Shown here: positions 16,879 through 24,668 of the stretch, piece by piece
How positions within the stretch are numbered: position 1 is the stretch's first letter
Layout: each line of letters opens with the position of its first letter
Assembly (NCBI GenBank): GCA_020725005.1
Contig: DYFW01000015.1
Span: forward strand, 1-34,538
Source of the DNA: Thiobacillus denitrificans
GTDB lineage: Bacteria; Pseudomonadota; Gammaproteobacteria; Burkholderiales; Thiobacillaceae
Direction: 5' to 3'
DNA: 34,538 nt
Notes under the pieces: generated by a model
Told to the model about the DNA's origin: nothing
Seen by the model: only the letters and a program-made list of their open reading frames with translations
The model's database searches: none
Translations under genes and position numbers: made by a program

Positions 16879-16899
16879 TCGCTTCATCAGGGAGTTCGC

Positions 16900-17355
16900 A
16901 TGAACAAAACGTTCGTTACCATGTTTGCCAGTCTGTCGCTGCTGGCTACGCCGGCCTGGTCGACAGAAAACCCTGCCGTGGTCGATGCGCTGTCCGGCTA
17001 CCTGGATTTCGCCGAATACGGCAGCAGCCTGATCTGGCCCGAGCAAATCCCGAGGGAAGACTGGAAGAAGGTCTTTATCGTCGATGCGCGCGATGCCGCC
17101 CAGTACGCCAAGGAACACATTCCCGGCGCGGTGAACATCGAGTGGCGTCAGGCGGTGGCGCGCCGCGCCGAACTGCCGAAGGACCGCATGGTGGTGATGT
17201 ACTGCAACTCCGGTTCGCTGTCGGCACAGGCCGTGTTCGCACTCCGTTTATTGGGTTACGACAACGTCAAGGTGCTGCAGGACGGCATCGAGGGGTGGAA
17301 GCGGAAGGGTGGCTTCGACGCCCACGCGCGTGCCAGCGCGCCGGCCGGACACTGA
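16900..17355 (+). CDS. Exported rhodanese-like protein
   Basis: Small periplasmic sulfurtransferase-like protein, 151 residues. A Sec signal peptide (about 1-21, cleavage near PAWS-TEN) precedes a single rhodanese domain containing FIVDARDAAQYAKEHIPGA and the catalytic loop YCNSGSLSAQ with C102. The usual CxxGxR loop has Leu where Arg is common, which may alter substrate choice. A good ribosome binding site (AGGGAG) lies about 7 bases before the ATG at 16900. The 21-bp gap from the MFS gene fits an operon. Rhodaneses bind sulfane sulfur as a cysteine persulfide; here it would do so outside the cytoplasm, perhaps handing sulfur to or from the transporter. That partnership is an inference. Confidence 0.88.
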   Translation: MNKTFVTMFASLSLLATPAWSTENPAVVDALSGYLDFAEYGSSLIWPEQIPREDWKKVFIVDARDAAQYAKEHIPGAVNIEWRQAVARRAELPKDRMVVMYCNSGSLSAQAVFALRLLGYDNVKVLQDGIEGWKRKGGFDAHARASAPAGH

Positions 17356-17375
17356 TCCTCAGGCACAGCCCCGCT

Positions 17376-18020
17376 ATGAACGCCGCCGACTACGACGCCT
17401 GGTACGCCACGCCGCGCGGCCGCTGGATCGGCGAAACCGAATACGCGTTGGCGGCGCGCTCGTTGGCCGCCCAGCCGGGCGAGCGCCTGCTCGACGTCGG
17501 CTGCGGCACCGGCTGGTTCAGCCGCCGCGCCGCGGCAGACGGGCTCACGGTGACAGGCGTCGACCCGAACGCCGAATGGCTGGCCTACGCGCGCGCCCAC
17601 GGCCCGGGCATCGCGTGGCTCGGCGGCGATGCGCGCGCACTGCCGTTCGCCGACGCGAGCTTCGACCACGTGCTGTCGATGGCTGCGCTGTGTTTCGTCG
17701 ACGACGAACGACAGGCCGTGGCCGAGTGCGTGCGCGTCGCGCGGCGCCGCTTCGCCCTCGGCTGGCTCAACCGGGCCAGCCTGCTGTACCTGGACAAGGG
17801 CCGCCGCGGCGGCAGCGGTGCCTACCGCGGCGCCCGCTGGCACACTGCGCGCGAGGTGCGCGCCCTGTTCGCCGGCCTGCCGGTCAGACACCTGTGCGTG
17901 CGGTCGGCGGTATTCCTGCCCTCGGCGTCGGGTTTCGCCCGCGCGCTCGAGTGCGTCGTTCCCGGAGCGCTGCCGTGGGGCAGCGTGCTGGTGGTGAGCG
18001 GGGACAGGTTGCTAGGCTGA
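17376..18020 (+). CDS. Class I SAM-dependent methyltransferase (Methyltransf_11 type)
   Basis: Cytoplasmic S-adenosylmethionine-dependent methyltransferase, 214 residues. Motif I is LLDVGCGTGWFSRR (from residue 38); the acidic end of the second strand is VTGVDPN, and the third motif is FDHVLSMAALCFVDDERQAV. There is no signal peptide or membrane segment. The gene starts 20 bp after the rhodanese stop, with no strong ribosome binding site, and is the last of the run that begins with the ArsR-rhodanese regulator. The substrate is not evident. A thiol or sulfide methyltransferase would suit the context, but nothing in the sequence proves this. A 66-bp gap separates it from moxR. Confidence 0.88.
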   Translation: MNAADYDAWYATPRGRWIGETEYALAARSLAAQPGERLLDVGCGTGWFSRRAAADGLTVTGVDPNAEWLAYARAHGPGIAWLGGDARALPFADASFDHVLSMAALCFVDDERQAVAECVRVARRRFALGWLNRASLLYLDKGRRGGSGAYRGARWHTAREVRALFAGLPVRHLCVRSAVFLPSASGFARALECVVPGALPWGSVLVVSGDRLLG

Positions 18021-18086
18021 AGCGCTCATTGCCGCGCTCCGGCCGGGCCGCTACGCTGCGAGGCTTCATCGATCCCCAGGATTGCC

Positions 18087-19034
18087 ATGTCGAATCAGGC
18101 TCGCATACTCGAACTGCGCGCGGCGCTGTCGCAGGTCATCGTCGGCCAGCAGAACCTGCTCGACCGGCTCGTCATCGGCCTGTTGGCCGACGGCCACGTG
18201 CTGGTCGAGGGCCTGCCCGGGCTGGCCAAGACGACCGCGGTGAAGACGCTCGCGGCGGCGATCCAGGGCAGCTTCCGCCGCATCCAGTTCACCCCCGACC
18301 TGCTGCCGGGCGACCTCACCGGCACCGACATCTATCACGACGGCGCGTTCGAGTTCGTCGAAGGCCCGTTGTTCCATGAAATCATCCTCGCCGACGAGAT
18401 CAACCGCGCGCCGGCCAAGGTGCAGGCCGCGCTCCTGGAGGCGATGCAGGAGCACCAGATCACGGTGGGCGGGGTGACGCGCCCCTTGCCGCCCTTGTTC
18501 ATGGTGATGGCCACGCAGAACCCGTTGGAGCAGGCCGGCACCTACCCGCTGCCGGAAGCCCAGCTCGACCGCTTCCTGTTGCATGTGTCGCTCGACTACC
18601 CGAGCGATGCCGAGGAGCTCGACATCCTGCGCCGCGACCGCGCCAGCGACGGCCACCCGGCGGTGGCGCCGGTGGTCGACGCCGCCACCGTGCTCGCCGC
18701 GCGCGCCGAGGTGCACAAGGTGCACGTGGCGGACGCGGTCGAACGCTACATCGTCGCGCTGGTGCGCGCCACCCGCGCGCCCGGCGAATGGCGGGCCGAC
18801 TGGGCCCAGGCGGTGGACGTGGGCGCCAGCCCGCGCGCTTCGCTCGCGCTGCTGCATGCGTCCGCCGCCGCCGCGTATCTGCGCGGGCGCGACTACGTCA
18901 CCCCGGACGACGTGCGCGAACTGGCGGCCGACTGCCTGCGGCATCGCATCGTGCTGAGTCTCGACGCGCGCCTGCAGAAGCTCGAGCATGACGCCTTCAT
19001 CGCCGGCCTGCTCGAGGCTATACCTGCGCCGTGA
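18087..19034 (+). CDS. moxR: MoxR family AAA+ ATPase
   Basis: Cytoplasmic AAA+ ATPase thought to act as a chaperone in assembly of enzyme complexes, 315 residues. Walker A is GLPGLAKT (42-49), in the MoxR form with Ala-Lys-Thr; Walker B is IILADEINRAPAKVQAALLEAM; the sensor region is MATQNPLEQAGTYPLPEAQLDRF. AGGA precedes the ATG at 18087. It is the first gene of a six-gene, overlapping plus-strand set. The order moxR, DUF58, DUF4381, VWA, VWA-TPR and BatD is the standard MoxR/Bat layout. The stop overlaps the GTG of the DUF58 gene (GTGA). The client complex is unknown; location next to sox and soe genes suggests an envelope or respiratory complex. Confidence 0.95.
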   Translation: MSNQARILELRAALSQVIVGQQNLLDRLVIGLLADGHVLVEGLPGLAKTTAVKTLAAAIQGSFRRIQFTPDLLPGDLTGTDIYHDGAFEFVEGPLFHEIILADEINRAPAKVQAALLEAMQEHQITVGGVTRPLPPLFMVMATQNPLEQAGTYPLPEAQLDRFLLHVSLDYPSDAEELDILRRDRASDGHPAVAPVVDAATVLAARAEVHKVHVADAVERYIVALVRATRAPGEWRADWAQAVDVGASPRASLALLHASAAAAYLRGRDYVTPDDVRELAADCLRHRIVLSLDARLQKLEHDAFIAGLLEAIPAP

Positions 19035-19993
19035 GCCTGGCGCGCGTCACCGCCTGGCTGCGGCGCGGCGGGCAGGGCAGGGCGGTGACGCGCGGGCACG
19101 CCCCGCTCATCGCGGCGGACGAGCTTGCCGGGCTCGCCGCGCAGGCGGGCCTGCTGGTCGGGCAGCAGGTGCCCGAGGTGCACGATCACCACGCCGGCGA
19201 CTGGGCCTCGCGCTGGCTGGGGCGGGGTCTGGATTTCGAGGAATCCCGTCTGTACAGCCCGGGCGACGACATTCGCGACATGGACTGGCGCACCACCGCG
19301 CGTACCGGCCGCGCGCACCTCAAGATCTACCGCGAGGAACGCCAGCCGCTGGTGCAACTGGTGATCGATCGCGGCGCGACCCTGCGCTTCGGCACCCGTC
19401 GCCGGCTCAAGGCCGCGCAGGCGGCGCGCGTGGCGGCGGTGCTGGCGTTCGCCGTCACCGCGCGCAACGGCGTGCTCGGCGCGACGCTGTGGGACGCCCA
19501 GGACGAAACGCTGCCCGCGCGGCACGGTCGCGCCGCCGCGCTCGACGTGATCCGCCGCGCCGCCGCCCCGTGCCCGCCGCTGGCCGATCCGGCGCCGACC
19601 GACGCGGTCCGCCATGCCGATCGCCTCGCCCGGCTCGAGGCCGCGCTGCCGCGCGCCGCGCGCGTCGTCCTGGTCAGCGATTTCGCCTGGCTCGCGGAGG
19701 CGCACGTCGATGCGCTGGCGCGGCTGGCGGCACGCTGCGACGTGCGGGCGATCCAGATCGTCGATCCTGCCGAACGCACGCTGCCGGACCTGGGGCCGGC
19801 GTATTTCCACGACATGGCGAGCGGCCAGCGCGTGTGGATCGATACCGGCGCGGCGTCGGTGCGCACGGCCGCGCGCGCGGCGCTGGCCGCCCGGCTGGCG
19901 GCGCAGGCGCGGAGCCTTGCCCGTGCCGGTGCGCGCCACCTGCAGCTCGACAGCACTGCCGACGACCTCGTGACGCAACTGATCCATGCCTGA
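19031..19993 (+). CDS. DUF58 domain protein
   Basis: Companion of MoxR ATPases, 320 residues. It starts at GTG 19031 overlapping the moxR stop by four bases. The DUF58 core is recognised by SRLYSPGDDIRDMDWRTTARTGRAHLKIYREERQ (within about residues 73-110), followed by a von Willebrand A-like fold with VQLVIDRGATLRFG and VVLVSDFAWL. The MIDAS metal site appears degraded (DRGAT). No clear signal peptide or transmembrane helix is seen. The stop overlaps the start of the DUF4381 gene by eight bases. The role is probably as a peripheral partner that links MoxR to the membrane Bat proteins; known only by association. Confidence 0.92.
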   Translation: MSLARVTAWLRRGGQGRAVTRGHAPLIAADELAGLAAQAGLLVGQQVPEVHDHHAGDWASRWLGRGLDFEESRLYSPGDDIRDMDWRTTARTGRAHLKIYREERQPLVQLVIDRGATLRFGTRRRLKAAQAARVAAVLAFAVTARNGVLGATLWDAQDETLPARHGRAAALDVIRRAAAPCPPLADPAPTDAVRHADRLARLEAALPRAARVVLVSDFAWLAEAHVDALARLAARCDVRAIQIVDPAERTLPDLGPAYFHDMASGQRVWIDTGAASVRTAARAALAARLAAQARSLARAGARHLQLDSTADDLVTQLIHA

Positions 19994-20414
19994 TCCGCGC
20001 CAGGAACTCGCCGACATCGTGCCGCCGTCGCCGCCCGGGGCGATCGCCGCTGCGGACGGCGACCTCGCCGGCTGGGGGCTCGCCGCGCTCGGCGTGGCGG
20101 TGCTGGCGGCGGGGCTCGCCTGGGGCTGGCGGCGCGGACGCGCTGCGCGTGGATTGCGCGCCATCGCCGTCGCGGCCGCCGCGCGGCAGGGTACGCCGGC
20201 CGTGCTCGCGGGCCGGCTCGACGCCTGGGCGCGCGCACGTTTCCGGCTAACGCGGCTCGACGCCGCGCAGGCGCCGGCCGGTGTCGCCGCCGTCGATTGG
20301 GCCGACTGGGTCGTGACGCTCGAGCGCCTGCGCTTCGCGCCTGCAACGACCGACGATCTCGCCACGCTCGCCTCGCTGTGCACGCGTGCGCGTAGCTGGA
20401 GCCGCCATGTTTGA
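19986..20414 (+). CDS. DUF4381 single-pass membrane protein of the Bat operon
   Basis: Small membrane protein, 142 residues. It begins MPDPRQELADIVPPSPPGAI, a DUF4381 hallmark, followed by a transmembrane helix near residues 30-48 (GLAALGVAVLAAGLAWGW) and an Arg/Ala-rich cytoplasmic tail rich in helical segments. The start overlaps the DUF58 stop by eight bases and its own stop overlaps the batA start by eight. This protein is regularly found between DUF58 and the VWA proteins in proteobacterial MoxR clusters. Its biochemical role is unknown. Confidence 0.85.
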   Translation: MPDPRQELADIVPPSPPGAIAAADGDLAGWGLAALGVAVLAAGLAWGWRRGRAARGLRAIAVAAAARQGTPAVLAGRLDAWARARFRLTRLDAAQAPAGVAAVDWADWVVTLERLRFAPATTDDLATLASLCTRARSWSRHV

Positions 20415-21372
20415 GTGGGCGCAGCCGCTGTGGCTCGCGCTGCTGCCGGCGGTCGCCGGCTGGGCCGCGCTGGCGTGGCGGCGCGCGCAGGGCGAGGCGC
20501 CGGCGATCACGCTCAAGCATCCCGCGCTGCCGCTCGATCGCATCGCGCGCCTGCCGGCGCCCAGCCTGCGTGCGCCGCTGCTCCTGCGCGCGCTGGCCTT
20601 CACCCTGCTGGTGGCGGCGTTGGCGCAGCCGCGCGAGGTCGGCGACTGGATCACGCCGCCGCCGGAAGGACGCGACATGGTGCTGCTGGTAGACGCCTCG
20701 CGCACCCTGAGCATCCGCGACTTCACGCAGGGCGGGCACGAGGTCGAGCGCATGGCGGTGCTGAAGGCGACGCTCGCGCGTTTCGTCGCAGGCCGCCCCG
20801 GCGACCGCTTCGGCGTCATCGTGTTCGGCAGCGAGGTGGCGACGCTCACCCCGCCGACCTTCGATCACGCTCATGTTGCCGCGCAGATCGCCCGCATCCA
20901 GGTCGGCATGGCGGGCGACGACACCGCGCTCGGCGACGCGCTCGGCATGGCGCTCAAGCAGGTGCGCACGCGCCGCCTGCGGCCGGCCGTCATCCTGGTG
21001 AGCGACGGCGCCGACAGCAACGCCGGCATCCTGACGCCGGCAGAGGCGCTGGCGGTCGCGCACCAGGCCGGCGTCGCGATCCACGCGCTGCAGTTCGGCA
21101 GCGACCCCTACGCAGCGGGGCGCGAGGCACGCGGCGACCCCGACCCGCAACCGGGGCTCGCCGACCTCGCGCGGCTCACCGGCGGGCAATTCTTCGCCAT
21201 CGCCAGCGCCGACGATGCCGGGCGTGTCATCCGCGCGATCGACGCGCTAGAACCGACCCTGTCGGCGCCGGGACGCGCGCGCGAGGTGCGCGACTGGTAC
21301 TGGGCGCTCGTGGCCGTCGCCGCCGCGCTGCTGATCGCCGCGCAGGCCTGGGGCACGAGGCGCAGCGCATGA
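20407..21372 (+). CDS. batA: BatA-like von Willebrand A domain membrane protein
   Basis: Inner-membrane protein with a periplasm- or cytoplasm-facing VWA domain, 321 residues. The ATG at 20407 (MFEWAQPLW) is preferred over the in-frame ATG at 20386 because homologues begin with a short F/W-rich segment at a membrane helix. Helices lie near 7-24 and 58-74, with another near the C-terminus (about 298-315). The VWA domain covers roughly 90-285. Its MIDAS motif is DASRT (96-100), with Thr in place of the second Ser of DxSxS; Thr can still coordinate the metal only in part. The downstream VSDGADSNAG motif is intact. It overlaps batB by four bases (ATGA). The function is probably complex assembly or stress tolerance with MoxR. 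Confidence 0.9.
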   Translation: MFEWAQPLWLALLPAVAGWAALAWRRAQGEAPAITLKHPALPLDRIARLPAPSLRAPLLLRALAFTLLVAALAQPREVGDWITPPPEGRDMVLLVDASRTLSIRDFTQGGHEVERMAVLKATLARFVAGRPGDRFGVIVFGSEVATLTPPTFDHAHVAAQIARIQVGMAGDDTALGDALGMALKQVRTRRLRPAVILVSDGADSNAGILTPAEALAVAHQAGVAIHALQFGSDPYAAGREARGDPDPQPGLADLARLTGGQFFAIASADDAGRVIRAIDALEPTLSAPGRAREVRDWYWALVAVAAALLIAAQAWGTRRSA

Positions 21373-23099
21373 TCGACACCCTGCTGCACCTCCAGTGGCG
21401 CGAGCCGCTGTGGCTGGTCGTCGCGGCGGTGCCGCCCGGGTTCGTCGCGTGGCGCTGGCGCCGCCGCGCGCGCGTGCTGCACTACGCCGATGCCGATCTG
21501 TTGCCGTGGGCGGCGAGTGTGGCGGGCAAGCGTACTGGCTTCGGCGCACGCGCCATCCTCGAGGCGCTGGCGTGGATCCTGCTCGCGCTCGCCGCTGCTG
21601 GCCCGCGCCTGCCGCTGCCGTTGCACGACGGGCAGGCGACGCCGCGCCATCGGCTGACGGCGATGGTCGTGCTCGACGTGTCGGCGTCGATGCGCGCGGC
21701 CGACATCGTCCCGGATCGCCTGGCGCGTGCGCGGCTGGAACTGCTCGACTGGCTGCCGCGGCTTGCCGGCGAGCGCGTCGGCCTCGTCGTCTACGCCGGC
21801 GAAGCGGGCCTGCTGCTGCCGCCGACCGACGACGCGGCGCTGCTGGCGCGCGCGCTCGACCAGGTCGACTCGCGCCTGATCGAGGCGCCCGGCACCAACC
21901 TCGCCGCCGCACTCGATCTTGCACGCGCGCAACTCGCTGCCGCGCCGGGCAAGGCGAAAGCCGTGCTGCTCGTCACCGACGCCGAGGCCGACAGCGTCGA
22001 CGCCGCCGCGCAGGACGCCGCCGACGCGCTGCGCGCCGCGCGGGTGCCGCTGTTCGTGCTCGGCGTCGGCACCGAGGCCGGCGCGCCGGTCCCGCTGCCG
22101 GGCGGCGGCTGGGCCGAATTCGACGGCGCGCCGGTGATCAGCCGCATGGCCGCGCCGACCTATCGCCAGTGGGCGAGCGCGAGCGGCGGGCGTTTCGTCG
22201 TGGCGAGCGACGGTGACGCCGACTGGACGGCGCTGCACGACAACGGCCTTGGCGCATTGCCGGGCGAACCGCTGCCGCCCGAGACGGCTGCGGCCTGGCG
22301 CGAACTCTACGCCTGGTGCCTGGCGCCGGCGCTGGCCCTCCTGATGGCGACGGCGCTGCCGCGTCGCGTCGCGGCGCTGCTCGCGCTCGGCGTCATCGGC
22401 GCAGTGCTGGCGCCGCCGCCGGCGCGCGCCGACGCGCCGGCGGCCTGGCAGGCGTGGCAGCAGCGCGATTACGGCCGCGCCTACCTCCTGTATCTCGACG
22501 TCGGCGGCTATCCCGGCCAGATGGGCGCCGGCGCCGCGGCATGGCGCCAGGCCGACTACCCGGCGGCGATGCGCCATTACGGCGCCGCGCTCCTGCTCGC
22601 CGGCAGCGACGCGCAGCGCGCCGACGCGCTCTACAACCTGGGCAACGCGCATTACGCACGCCGCCAGTGGCAGGCGGCCTACGAGGCCTACGCCGCCGTG
22701 CTGCGCGTGCGGCCGCAGGATGCGCGCGCGAGCCGGAATCGCGAACTGGCGTGGCAGAAACTCAGGCAGGAACGTCCGGAAACGCCACGGGAAAGCGACC
22801 TCGGCGGGCGTCGCGGCTTCATCGCCGAGGGCCGCATCCAGCTCGACAGCCAGACCGGCGCGACGCCGGGCGACCCCGAATTCGGGCCGCCTGGCTTGCA
22901 GCGCGATCGCGGCACCAGCGGCGCGGGCGCCACCGCGGCGTCGGGCGCAGCCGCGCCGATGATGGTGCGTGTCGAGCCCGCGCTGGCCCTGTCCGGCCTG
23001 AAGAAACTCGATCGCCTGCAGGACCGCCCGGACAGCCTCCTGAAAAACCTGCTCAAACAGGATGCGCGCGGCGGAGACGCGGCGCGCCGGCCATGGTGA
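21369..23099 (+). CDS. batB: BatB/BatC fusion: VWA domain plus TPR repeats
   Basis: Inner-membrane protein of 576 residues joining two Bat functions. The N-terminal part has helices near 14-30 and 62-78, then a VWA domain with an intact MIDAS, DVSASM (103-108), and LLVTDAEADS. A central hydrophobic stretch (about 315-350, including a signal-like ALLALGVIGAVLAPPPARA) leads to a periplasmic TPR part (about 355-460) with YGRAYLLYLDVGGYPGQMGAGAAAWRQADYPAAM and ADALYNLGNAHYARRQWQAAYEAYAAVL. The last 110 residues are low-complexity and polar. In some bacteria BatB and BatC are separate; in many proteobacteria they are fused as here. Overlaps with batA (4 bp) and batD (7 bp) argue for coupled translation. 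Confidence 0.9.
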   Translation: MIDTLLHLQWREPLWLVVAAVPPGFVAWRWRRRARVLHYADADLLPWAASVAGKRTGFGARAILEALAWILLALAAAGPRLPLPLHDGQATPRHRLTAMVVLDVSASMRAADIVPDRLARARLELLDWLPRLAGERVGLVVYAGEAGLLLPPTDDAALLARALDQVDSRLIEAPGTNLAAALDLARAQLAAAPGKAKAVLLVTDAEADSVDAAAQDAADALRAARVPLFVLGVGTEAGAPVPLPGGGWAEFDGAPVISRMAAPTYRQWASASGGRFVVASDGDADWTALHDNGLGALPGEPLPPETAAAWRELYAWCLAPALALLMATALPRRVAALLALGVIGAVLAPPPARADAPAAWQAWQQRDYGRAYLLYLDVGGYPGQMGAGAAAWRQADYPAAMRHYGAALLLAGSDAQRADALYNLGNAHYARRQWQAAYEAYAAVLRVRPQDARASRNRELAWQKLRQERPETPRESDLGGRRGFIAEGRIQLDSQTGATPGDPEFGPPGLQRDRGTSGAGATAASGAAAPMMVRVEPALALSGLKKLDRLQDRPDSLLKNLLKQDARGGDAARRPW

Positions 23100-24517
23100 G
23101 AACGGCCCTGTTCCTCGCGCTGCTCGCGGCGGGCAACGCCGGCGCTGCCTCGCTCGGCGCGCGGCTCGACAAGACGACCGCGGCGCTCGGCGAGGCGATC
23201 ACGCTCACCGTCGAGGCGCGCGGTGTCGAACTCGACGCCGTCGATCTTCGCGCGCTCGGCGAACACTTCGAACTGAAAGGCCAGACCCTGAGCCGCGGTA
23301 GCGACAGCGCGACCCTGGTGGTGTCGCTCTACCCGCGCGGCACCGGCGTGCTGGCGATTCCGCCGCTCGCCGCCGGCGGCCGCCGCACCGCGCCGCTCGC
23401 GGTCACGGTCACCGACGGCAGCGAAGCGGTGCCGCGGGTGTCGCTGCAGTGGTCGCTCGAACCCGCCGCGCCCTTCGTCAACCAGCCCGCGCGGCTCAGC
23501 CTCGCGATCTGCGACGACGGCAGCCTGCAATGGCAGCGCCCCGTGCTGCCGGGGCAGGCCGGCCGCGTGCTGCGCGCGCTCGGCGAGACGGAAGACGCGG
23601 CCGAACGCGGCGGCGCGCCCTGCACGCTGCACCGCTATGACTGGGCGTTGCTGCCGACGCGCGAAGGGGAGGCGCAGCTACCCGCGGACATGCTCGACGC
23701 CCGCCGCTACGGCGAACGCCTGCGCTTTCCCGGCCCCGCGTTCGCCTACCGCGCCCAGGCCTTGCCGGCGTGGCTGCCAGCGCACGTGCCGCCGGTCGCG
23801 CCGACCGTCGAGGCCGGCCCCTGGCCGGCACGCTGGCCGATCGACCGCCCGCTCGCCTGGCGCGTCGTCGTCACCGGCGGCTATGGCACGGACGGCCTCA
23901 AGGCCCTGCTCGACATGCAAATGCGTGAATCGCCCGCGTTCGCCGTGTACCCGCCCCTGATCGAAGTGCTGGCACCGGAGGATCCCCATTCGCCGCTCAC
24001 GCGTCACGCGGTGACGCTATTCCTGCAACCGCGCATGACCGGCGCGTTTACCCTGCCTGCGCTGCGGCTGCCGTGGTTCGATCCGGCGCGCGGCGAACTC
24101 GCTGGCCGCGCGCTGCCCGCGATGCAACTCCGCGTGTTCGATCCGCGCTGGCAGCGTGCCGGCGAGGCCGGCGCGGCGCTGGCTGTCGCCGGCCTGCTCG
24201 CCGCGCTGGGCTGGATCGCACGCCGCATGCTCGCCTGGCGGCGCGCGCGCCGACGCGGCCTCGCCGCGATCCGCGCGGCACACGACGCCGACGCGCTGGC
24301 GCGCGCCGTCCGCGCCTTCTCGCTCACGGGGGCCGCGCCCGCGCCCAGCCTGGGCGCGTGGCAGCGACAGTTGCAGCGCGAAAGCGGCGTCGACGCGGCC
24401 GCCGCCGTGGCGCGGCTGGAACGGCACTGCTTCGGCCGCGAGGCGCACGCGGTGTCGGCATTGCGGGAGGATTTCCTGCGTGTGCTGGCGGACGCGCGGC
24501 CGCGGCACCCGGCATAG
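23093..24517 (+). CDS. batD: BatD-like protein (oxygen tolerance family)
   Basis: Periplasmic protein anchored by a C-terminal membrane helix, 474 residues. The ATG at 23093 lies inside the end of batB and gives a clear signal peptide (MVRTALFLALLAAGNAGAAS). Repeated Ig-like beta-sandwich segments follow, with family-typical phrases such as LGEAITLTVEARG, FELKGQTLSRGSDSATLVVSLYPRG and PFVNQPARLSL. A helix near residues 360-378 (AGAALAVAGLLAALGWIARRML) precedes an Arg-rich cytoplasmic tail of about 95 residues. It is the last gene of the MoxR/Bat operon and is followed by a strong terminator. BatD has been linked to aerotolerance in Bacteroides; in this setting its role is unproven. Confidence 0.88.
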   Translation: MVRTALFLALLAAGNAGAASLGARLDKTTAALGEAITLTVEARGVELDAVDLRALGEHFELKGQTLSRGSDSATLVVSLYPRGTGVLAIPPLAAGGRRTAPLAVTVTDGSEAVPRVSLQWSLEPAAPFVNQPARLSLAICDDGSLQWQRPVLPGQAGRVLRALGETEDAAERGGAPCTLHRYDWALLPTREGEAQLPADMLDARRYGERLRFPGPAFAYRAQALPAWLPAHVPPVAPTVEAGPWPARWPIDRPLAWRVVVTGGYGTDGLKALLDMQMRESPAFAVYPPLIEVLAPEDPHSPLTRHAVTLFLQPRMTGAFTLPALRLPWFDPARGELAGRALPAMQLRVFDPRWQRAGEAGAALAVAGLLAALGWIARRMLAWRRARRRGLAAIRAAHDADALARAVRAFSLTGAAPAPSLGAWQRQLQRESGVDAAAAVARLERHCFGREAHAVSALREDFLRVLADARPRHPA

Positions 24518-24623
24518 GCAGGACACGATCCGCTTCCCGTGCCACATCCGACTGACGCACTGTTGACTTGGAATCCGGTTCCTGGCGGTTGGGAACATCG
24601 CCGCCGCACGAAATGCGGACGAC

Positions 24624-24650
24624 AAAAAAGCCCGGCGAACCGGGCTTTTT
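24624..24650. terminator. Bidirectional rho-independent terminator between batD and soxA
   Basis: Stem GCCCGG (24630-24635) and CCGGGC (24640-24645) with a CGAA loop, flanked by six A on the left and five T on the right, so it works in both directions. It sits between the converging batD (107 bp away) and soxA (19 bp away) genes and would end both operons. The rest of 24518-24668 shows nothing recognisable. Confidence 0.93.
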
Positions 24651-24668
24651 CGGGGTGGCGCGTGTGAC

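Noticed and set aside
15361-17118. Minus-strand open frame opposite the MFS and rhodanese genes
   Set aside because: Its residues are His/Gly/Arg/Glu-rich antisense sequence; the plus-strand transporter has matching MFS motifs in both halves.
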